A stretch of 64,000 nucleotides of DNA, taken from Isoetes taiwanensis (lineage: Eukaryota; Streptophyta; Lycopodiopsida; Isoetales; Isoetaceae). The notes beneath the pieces were generated by a model. That model was not told the DNA's origin and made no database searches. It saw nothing but the letters and a program-made list of their open reading frames with translations. Location of the stretch: NCBI GenBank assembly GCA_021234155.1, contig JAJEKV010000315.1:60001-124000 (forward strand). The letters run 5' to 3'. The position numbers were made by a program, and so were the translations under genes. How positions within the stretch are numbered: position 1 is the first letter of the stretch; each line of letters starts with the position of its first letter. Positions 56,306 through 64,000 of the stretch are shown here, piece after piece.

Positions 56306-59300
56306 GTATGAAAGCAAACTTAACATGCTTTTCAATCTTTATGATTTTAGACTTATGGTACTTGTCATGGATTGTTTTGCTTATATGCACTATAATTGTT
56401 CATTTCCATGCGCAACGTTATAATGACTTGGCAATGAGTTTGCATCTAATATGACCTGGTTTTTACTTCAGGCTAATTGTGCTACTTTTGCTGGTTTAAG
56501 TAGGTGCATACAGAAATCTTTTTCAGTGATGGTTCTATTTGGCGGCCGAGCAATTCCCGGGAAAGGTTGGAGAAGCATCTGAGAGAAACGGGTGGGAAGT
56601 TTGTGACGCGTTTTCCTCCAGAACCTAATGGTTATTTACATATTGGACATGCCAAGGTACCCTGCTTTTTGTTTTGTTAAGTTGGAAAAGGTACGGTAAT
56701 ACTTCAACGCACATTGTCCCCTATAAAAGGAAGGAAACAGAACTAGCCTGGTGCTTGTAACTGATGGCACCTTAATATGGATTACCAAGCAAGAAGTAAA
56801 CAGCTTACAAATGAACTGGGGCAATAAACCTATTCACCCATTCATGGGGAGGTTGGATGATATGCACACTGAACAGGATCAAAGCAGTCAGAAAGAGCAT
56901 GCAAGGCAATATTGCTTTCCTTACAAGGACAAGGATCCAAAACAGGCTTCTTCAAAAAGAACAGAGAGGAGAAATGTTTTGGAGTTTCTTTTGAAAGAGC
57001 AGTAAACACTTCCGTGATCGGAATGGCAAGCCATCTGGGGATATCACTTTCTCCTAGTTCGTCCAACATTTGTAACCTTCTTGAGTAGACATTAGTGATC
57101 TTTGTTTTCCTTGTTCTTTTTTACTCAAATGAGTGAGCGATTCATTTACTCTTTTGCATTTATTGTTTCAGGCTATGTTTATAGACTTTGGTTTGGCCAA
57201 AGAATATGGTGGGAACTGTTATTTAAGGTATTTTTTTCCCTTTCTTAGTTTTATTGCATATTTTACTTTGATATGATTGAACCATCTCGTGTGCTGTGGA
57301 GCCCCGCCTAATTTCTAAGTGTATGCGTTCCCATCCAAAACTATAAAGAATTAAGCCCACTGATATTTTTATCAAGAGGCGGATTTATTTATTTAAAAAT
57401 GCAATGCTCAAACTGAATATTACTTCGTTCTGTTGCTGATGAAGGTGCTTTTATTGTCCTCTCCACAGATATGATGATACAAATCCTGATGCTGAAAAAA
57501 AGGAATACATAGACCACATTCAAGAAATTGTTCATTGGGTTGGATGGGAACCCTATAAGGTTCTGAAATTCTCAGGATTGCATGCAATTTTAACTAAGGC
57601 AGAGCACTGAGGTTCCTTTCTCATGCTTGATGCAGATAACATACAGTAGTGAATATTTCCAGGAGCTCTATGAACTGGCTCTTGAACTAATCAAGCGGGG
57701 TTATGCATATGTTGACCACCAGGTGAGGACCAAGTGGAGATCTGTTCTGAGCAGCTTTTGCTTAAGGTTCAGTGCAATGCCTGCTTGCTGCAGATTCATT
57801 GGTCTGACATATCTGCATCTAAATACTGTATCATTTTTTACCCTAGTACGCACATGCCAAATATACTCTGTAGTTTTTGGTCGCTTAAGTTCATTCACAA
57901 CTTGTTAATGTAATAATTTGAAAAAGTCTCATTTGAAAGGTAGAAATAGTGTTCTTAAAATTCACCACCCTTGATCCTCTTTAAGAGTGTTTCGTCTTTT
58001 TTATGGCCCCTGAAATAAAAGTGTATGCCTGTTTTAGACTTATTTAAAGGGTCTCATGCCTCAGGGTAGATTGAAACAAATCAAAGCTCCTTGCTGATCC
58101 TGGCAACCTGTGGAATGGTCTTTTCTTTGTCTTAAGTAGGAGGGCTCATCTTAGTATTAAGTAAAGAGTAAAAGCACCATGTAGGAAATAATGTCAGGTG
58201 GTTAAAGGGAGATTTTTAAATGAAAATGGAAGATTACATGGTAAAGTTGTAGATGCTGTTGTTGTTATATCACTTTGTATTTCTAATAAAAGGATCTTTT
58301 TTCAGACTCGGACGAGATAAAGGAGTATAGAGAGAAAAGTGGGATAGCCCCTGGAGAAATAGGCCTATTGTCGAATCGTTAAAGTTGTTCAATGATATGA
58401 AACGGGAATGCTTGATGAGGGAACAGCCACTCTTGGATGATGAAACAAGATATGAAGAATGAAAACTTCAATATGTTGGACCTTATTGCATATCGTAGAT
58501 AAAGGTTTTCAGTTTTGCAAAAGTTGAAAACTTAGAGAAAAAAGCTTCTAATTGTGTGTTATTGACTGGGAAATAATATTCATGCAGTTTACTCCACATC
58601 CTCATGCTGGAGATAAGTGGTGTATTTATCCTAGTTATGACTACACCCATTGCATTGTTGACTCCCTCGAGAATGTTACGATTCGGTATTTCCTCTTCAT
58701 GTAGCACAATGAAGACACACTTTATTGTTAGGGAGAAGAACCTTAAAGAAAAAAGGACTCTCTGTATGCTTGTATAATCAAAGCTCTGGCTATGCATTTA
58801 TTTCTTCTTTATCTCTTAAGTACATCTGTTGTGGATTCCAGCTTTGTACCCTCGAAGTTTGAATCCGCCGAGCATCGTGATTATTGGTTACTTGAGGCAT
58901 TGGACCTCTATCTCCCATATGTTTGGGAGTATTCACGGCTGACTATGACACATACTGTGCTATCGAAGAGGAAGGTGCATTTAATATCTCCAAATGACCA
59001 TTTGGCTCGACTTTAATATTTATGGACACTAATAGCATATTATGGCAGCTCAACCATATAGTAACAGGTGGTTTTGTAAATGGATGGGATGATCCTAGGC
59101 TGATGACATTGTCGGGGCTCAGAAGAAGGGGGGCAACGCCTGAATCTATAAATGCATTCTGTCGTGGGATAGGAATTACAAGAAGGTAGCTGGACTATTT
59201 TCATGTTTTCACTGATCATATCCATCCTCTTAGTATCTCTTCCATGTCTGCTTAACTGGTCCAGCATAGTTGACTGTCAGACATTTGGCTTTGGGCCCTA

Positions 59301-60463
59301 AATTCCTTAGTTCAACCTTTTAATCTTTCGCCTCTCACTCTCTTGGCAGTGACAACTTGATTAGAGCTGAGCTGCTGGAGCACTATATTAGGGACGATCT
59401 AAATCGAAATTCACCAAGGACTATGGTGGTGCTTTCACCTTTGAAGGTAACATTTTCAGGGTTATTTCCCAAGCACTGCTATTGAGTCTGCTTCCATTTT
59501 AGGTGGTAATAGACAACTTTGAAGAAGGTAAAGTAGAGATAGTAGAAGGGAGAAAGTGGCCAGATGGCGATCCTTCAGCTACCTATCAGGTAAGATAACA
59601 TTGTGGATTTGAATTGTGTCATATATTTAGTGACTGCTGATTTAAAGTTTCTGTATGTTATAGATACCATTTACACGTGTAGTTTATATAGAGAAGTCTG
59701 ATTTTCGTTTGAAAGATTCAAAAGATTATTATGGTCTTGCACGGAAAGACGGTATTATTGAGGTCAGTAGCCATATTGCAGGAGATTGTGGCAATTTGTC
59801 GATTGCATATCATAATTATATCTTATCTACTTGGTATTTTGACAGATATGCATATCCTATCAAATGTTGCGATATTGTCACTAATGATCATAACGAAGTT
59901 ATTGAGATTCATGCAATTTATGATCCCAACAAGAGCACTAAACCGAAGGTTTGGATCCACTATCTTTATTCCCTCTATTTTACCCACTGATTTTTTCCTT
60001 GTTTGCAGGGGGTTTTGCATTGGGTTGCAGAGCCTTCTCCGGGCATTGATCCACTTCGTATTGAAGCCCGTTTGTTTGACAAGTTGTTCAACTCTGAGGT
60101 ATAAAAAAACTATGTTTATGTCTGACCATTGCTATAAGACCGCTCATGCATTCTGTCAATTTTGCAGAACCCAGGGGAATTAGATAACTGGTTAAATGAT
60201 CTCAATCCAAGGTCGCTTGAAATCATCAGAGGAGCATTTGCCACACCTACTTTGGCACATGCCAAGCTGGGAGATGCTTTCCAGTTCGAGAGGACAGGTT
60301 TACTTGCGTCGTGGTTATATCTCTGTTTTGGTTCTAATTTTGGTGATGTCTTTTTGTTGTTGCAGGATACTTCTGTGTTGACAAAGATAGCGGGCCAGAA
60401 AATCTCGTATTCAACAGGACCGTTACGTTAAAATCCTCATATCCAAGGGACTTCAAATTGTAG
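54873..60463 (+). CDS. OVA9: Glutaminyl-tRNA synthetase, 23 exons, with frame-breaking indels
   Basis: The product joins glutamine to tRNA-Gln in the cytosol (class I synthetase). Exons: 54873-55004, 55107-55157, 55287-55358, 55551-55650, 55737-55833, 55906-55967, 56034-56135, 56204-56305, 56504-56656, 57172-57227, 57469-57559, 57636-57722, 58306-58504, 58588-58685, 58842-58974, 59049-59185, 59350-59446, 59503-59589, 59664-59762, 59846-59948, 60009-60098, 60168-60297, 60366-60463. Every exon edge has GT and AG; the total is 2376 nt, about the family's length. The start was chosen at MPAEKPDRA, ahead of the [14 protein letters not shown] block; an upstream in-frame ATG at 54771 is possible. 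Frame breaks in exons 5, 13 and 19 make it a recent pseudogene or a gene with assembly errors. Recognition is certain; function is not. Confidence 0.9.
56504..57722 (+). CDS. OVA9: GlnRS exons 9-12: catalytic domain with HIGH motif
   Basis: Exon 9 reads [16 protein letters not shown] and [17 protein letters not shown], the HIGH signature that binds ATP. Exons 10-12 continue [46 protein letters not shown] and [20 protein letters not shown]. All four are intact and phase-consistent (2, 0, 0 after exons 10, 11, 12). Intron 9 (56657-57171) holds an open frame of 84 codons that resembles nothing known. Confidence 0.92.
58306..58504 (+). pseudogene. OVA9: GlnRS exon 13, heavily frameshifted
   Basis: The expected protein blocks are readable only by changing frame: [57 protein letters not shown] count about four single-base losses (one each near 58309, 58345, 58400 and 58434) and a two-base gain near 58498. 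Several fall in C or G runs. The amino acid blocks are well conserved between the breaks, so the damage is recent or artificial. Confidence 0.8.
58588..59185 (+). CDS. OVA9: GlnRS exons 14-16: catalytic domain with KMSKS-like motif
   Basis: Exon 14 reads [20 protein letters not shown] and [11 protein letters not shown]. Exon 15 reads [28 protein letters not shown] and [11 protein letters not shown], where VLSKR is the KMSKS-equivalent loop. Exon 16 reads [20 protein letters not shown] and [12 protein letters not shown]. Exons 14 and 15 total 231 nt and stay in frame, but the five residues at their junction (FVPSK) replace the family's usual SLCTLE, which is present in another frame: two compensating shifts or a shifted splice site. 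Confidence 0.85.
59350..60463 (+). CDS. OVA9: GlnRS exons 17-23: anticodon-binding domain
   Basis: Blocks in order: [132 protein letters not shown] and [11 protein letters not shown], then TAG at 60461-60463. Introns are short (56-83 nt for introns 17, 19, 20, 21 and 22). In exon 19 the family's PGK-VLLR appears in the +1 frame after GLA, so two bases are missing (or one gained) near 59741. Confidence 0.88.
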
Positions 60464-60600
60464 TGACCATCTTAGTGATTCTAATATCTGTTGTGCATTG
60501 AGTGTTCACTGTCCAATGTACACATGTCCACTATTCAATGTACAGCCAATTAATCAGGGAATATATGAATAAACATCTTCAAATATAAAGACATACGGAC
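60464..60600 (+). promoter_or_regulatory. 3' UTR with polyadenylation signal
   Basis: AATAAA at 60568-60573 lies about 105 bases after the GlnRS stop, in AT-rich sequence. A plausible poly(A) signal; the cleavage site is not defined. Confidence 0.45.
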
Positions 60601-62000
60601 ATAATTTATATCTTTGTTTATTCTTGAATTTGATGTTGTCATTTTTAGAACATTAGGAGCGGCAAGGACCATTGTCTTCACAGTCTGGTTCTGCAACCGC
60701 TTCTAGATTCTTAACCTAATCAACCATTGCCCACCATTGGATCGCACCATGGTTGTATTGTGTAACTTCTCGGATATTCTTTCCAAAGAATAATTCTTTT
60801 TTGAAGGATATTCAAATGATTATATCTGCATGGCTCTGTTTCTGTATCTATTTTAGCTCTGCCAGATCTTTCATCTGTGCCTTATGGATATGGCAAACGA
60901 GTCTTGTAGTAATATCTGGTGCTTAAGAAACAAAAGTCGGGGCTCTTTTTGCCAAAAAAATGGGACGATTCATGCATGTCTTATCCCATCCAAGTTTTAA
61001 TTTGAGCAAGGGATTTTCCACGAAATTTGAAGAAATTTGAAAGAAATCTCAAGAATTTGAGAGAGAGATAGATGAGGAAACTATATATTCTCTATTATAG
61101 CTACAATACTAAGCTTCACTCCATCCTTGCCATTCACCTTGCATGAGTTTGGGTTTCTTGGGTGTTTGCAATAGTTTGATGTTTGGTGTGTTTTGACCCG
61201 ATCTTTAACGTTAGGTGTGTCTTGCACGAAATCTAAGAGAATCTTTCAAGAAACTATTGAGATCCTTCATTGAATGACTTTGAATTTAAGTTATAGTGTA
61301 TAACATGAGTTCGTACCATTGTGTAACCTGAACGAATTTTTTTTTGTATCCATCCGTGTGTTCTTATGGAGTCACCTAAAACAAACACACCATTGTGTAA
61401 CCCATAATGAACATTTACTCGTCTACTCTTGTTGAATCATAAACCAATCACACCACCGTGTCACCTGAAAGAGTATAAAAAACACTCCATGATGTAGCCT
61501 TCAACAATGGTGAAAAGTGAAAATGGTATTGACCTCAAAACAAACCTATGGGATCTCTTTTTATTTTAGAAAAAAGGTTTTGTTACATAAAAATGTCATG
61601 ATCCGACATTTTCACTAACATTTGCAAGAAAACATTCGCGCTAATGCACCTAGTTACAAGACCCAAGATCTTATTAGGTCTATTCAACCATAATAAGAAA
61701 TCCATGTTGAGGTAATGTAATCCCTCCTATATACCCACTTCAGCAGAATTTTTTATGGTGGCTTCATGACCTTTTGCTCACCTCGGGTCATAACCACTAA
61801 AAATAATACTACTTACCTCATGGCATAAACCGGATAAGGATATGTAGGCCTTTAATAATCAATTGCAAACATTAACCTTTATTCTTTAAACATGAGTCTT
61901 TGTAGAGGCATAGAGGCACCTAAGTTTGAGATTTTTACCCTATAACTATCCCGGAAGTCTTAGGTACACCTCAAGGCCGCAAGGCATTAGCTTCCAACCG
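60601..62000. other. No recognisable gene
   Basis: No supported gene. The phrase CACCATTGTGTAACC and variants recur several times between 61310 and 61500, a loose repeat. GAAATTTGAA-type repeats occur at 61020-61060. Confidence 0.35.
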
Positions 62001-64000
62001 ACTAATAAAACACAATAGGAAAGAACAGAGATTTTAATGAGCAATAAATGGGTGTGTTTTTGCTTGACATATGCAAAAAGCATGTGGGCTTTACACCCAT
62101 GTGAAAAACCGCCAACTTCGGGAATAAACGCCACGCCTGTCCTCGACCGCTTTCGGAATTTTCATTCGCCTTCATTCTACTGTCATGCAAAATTCCCCGA
62201 AGCGGAGGGAGATTCTTTCTTGATCGCTTAGGGCGCCGGAGCTGAATTTTGGAATTCAAATGGGAAATGGCGGTGTTGTGTCATTGTTCTTGCAAAATTT
62301 TTGTAATTCATTCATGTCCACTATGGACTGGAATTCTCCTTGCCTTCTTTGGCCAAGAACCGAGTGCAATTTGATCCCGGCACAACCCTATCAAGCTTAA
62401 ACAATTTCAGCAGCAAGAATCCAAAAGATTTATGGAGGCCGCCTAGTTTCAGCAAGAATTTTGATGACAAGATGATTCCCCGGTAGAGGTATGCCATAAG
62501 TTTACCGGCCGTTTTGACCGGGCCGTGGACACTTAATTTTTAACTGGTTGTGCCTTGATAGGAGAAGACGAACCCGGCCAGCTGTCCAAGATGAAACAAG
62601 AAATCGAGAATATTCTACATGAAACAGATATGAAGGTATGTTGTTAGTGCTTGTTTAGTCTGTAATAATAAAAGTGAATTTTGTAATGATATTGAATGTA
62701 AAAACTTCATCTAAGGTGGTGGATGTTTTCGTGAAGAAGCACATGTCGGTTGTGCCTTTAATGACACAAATGCATGTAGAGGATCCGTGTAATTCGTGAT
62801 TTATTATATTGTTGTTTGTTTGTGTAAAAAGAAACTTCATGACTAACCTTAGTTCTTGATTTATCTTTCCGTAAATTGGTGGTGAATTTTGTTATGAAGA
62901 AACACAAACTGATTTTATGGCGTAGACGGCACATGGTGAATTACATCAAAATGAGACACAAGCTCCAATGGATATTGAAGGTATGTCAAGTTGTATCTCC
63001 AGGTTGTTTTTATGAATCCTTTACAAATTAACTTTTGTTAACTTCTTTAGGTGTTCTTTTTAGGAAGAAGAGAGCTGAACAAAGAAGAAAAGAAAGACAA
63101 AGAGAAGAGAGAAAGGGAGGCCGCAAATGATGAAAAGCCAATTTGAATGGTGATTTTCAAAGACAAAAAAAAAAAAAAAAAGATTGTCAAAGAATATTGG
63201 CAAACTTGTTAATAATATTTGTAGGAATGCTAGTGAAAAAGATAGGGAAGATATTCTAAGGGTGCAACCAAATGGTTGCCCGGTCTAGGTGTTCAAACCA
63301 CCAAAGAATTCAAAACAATGAAAGCTATAGTGGACAACTTGAAGGATTCATTTGCAGCCCACAAATATGCAAAGGATACGAGATGCATGGAGAGCAAGAA
63401 GTGCTGCCATGGCTTACTCCTCATGCCGACACAAATAGAAGGGCCTTTGCAAAGCAACTAAACTGAATAGGAGAATTGTCTCTCGTTGTCGTTAAGAGAA
63501 GACTTGTGCTGAACATGGGGAAGGACCATGGTCAATGTTCAAGAAAAGCACTTTCGAAGTGACAAGCTTTCTTATGATCGAGGAAACTTGTGGTTGACTT
63601 TGGAGGAATAACACCAGAGTATCACCTTGCAAAAAACATGTGGTGAAGATCGACTAGGCAAAGGAGTGAACATAATGCATCCCTTTGCATTTTCTAGAGG
63701 AAACTCAAGTAAGTGTTTCTATATATTGATTTTTGTTGGCCTTTTAAATTTTTTTTATAACTTGTGAATTTGCACTTGCGGTGTTACTTTCTATAAACGT
63801 TTTATCATTGAATATCCCAAGTTTGACTTGTCTTTTTCGATGTTTCATGCTCAAACCACCATATGTAAGGAAGGTTAGGATAGAGAAACTTCTTTGTTGT
63901 GTGTATCACATGAAAACAGATTTCATTAGGCAAGCAATAAATAAGGTTAGGCATGATGAGAAATTACATGGAGCTAGCTGCAAGTGCACTTGTGTGGTTT
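62001..64000 (+). other. Uncharacterised exon-like fragments
   Basis: Pieces that look like exons: about 62562-62634 (EDEPGQLSKMKQEIENILHE, ending at GTATGT), about 62935-62980 (GELHQNETQAPMDIEG, ending at GTATGT), 63062-63120 (Lys/Arg-rich, RKKRAEQRRKERQREERK) and 63215-63460 (NASEKDREDILRV, a frameshift, TKWLPGLGVQTTKEF, MKAIVDNLKDSFAAHKYAKD). A further + segment near 63550-63600 reads FRSDKLSYDRGNLWLTLEE. I do not recognise the protein. It could be a lineage-specific gene or an element that has decayed, and it may continue beyond the window. Confidence 0.35.

Noticed and set aside
56751-57005. 84-codon frame inside GlnRS intron 9
   Set aside because: Intronic, no known domain, and the flanking exons join in phase without it.

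Overview
The window is nuclear DNA of a land plant. The evidence is a many-exon gene with GT-AG introns whose product is closest to plant glutaminyl-tRNA synthetase, relics of PLS-type pentatricopeptide repeat (PPR) genes, a relic of a plant inositol-transporter gene, and plant-type chromovirus, L1-like LINE, Helitron and MULE/SWIM sequences. Low gene density, heavy nesting and many decayed PPR copies fit a large, repeat-rich genome. A fern or other seed-free plant is a guess; nothing here proves the lineage. All alignments were made by eye.

Layout. 1-6363: 3' part of a decayed Ty3/gypsy chromovirus (protease, reverse transcriptase, RNase H, integrase, chromodomain) with its 3' LTR. 6364-13000: no recognisable gene, several local tandem duplications, ending in a Helitron 3' terminus. 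13300-21905: small-repeat territory with a tRNA-headed SINE inside a polypyrimidine tract, LINE 3' fragments, a second Helitron end, a MITE with long inverted repeats, a minisatellite, and an inverted LTR relic of the chromovirus family. 25425-32490: an inverted chromovirus fragment split by a 6.5-kb L1-like LINE bounded by an exact 17-bp target duplication. 32500-39850: two tandem MULE-type transposase copies with SWIM zinc fingers. One is interrupted by a 1.1-kb poly(A) retroelement with its own target duplication; the other is rearranged by an inverted duplication with arms of about 1.5 kb. 40-51 kb: PPR pseudogenes, the inositol-transporter relic and a second MITE. 51.8-54.7 kb: inverted and tandem repeats.

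The one cellular gene that is close to complete is at 54873-60463 on the + strand: cytosolic-type glutaminyl-tRNA synthetase, 23 exons, about 790 codons when spliced. It charges tRNA-Gln with glutamine. Both ATP-site signatures and the anticodon-binding region are visible. Exons 5, 13 and 19 carry indels that break the frame, so it is either a recent pseudogene or a real gene with residual assembly errors. The last 2 kb hold uncharacterised exon-like fragments.

No operon, CRISPR array, rRNA or complete tRNA gene was seen. The notable biology is the nested transposon record: a small poly(A) retroelement family with a conserved 3' reading frame, SINE and non-LTR copies sharing a 3' end with short tandem-repeat tails, MITEs with long inverted repeats, and the inverted MULE duplication.
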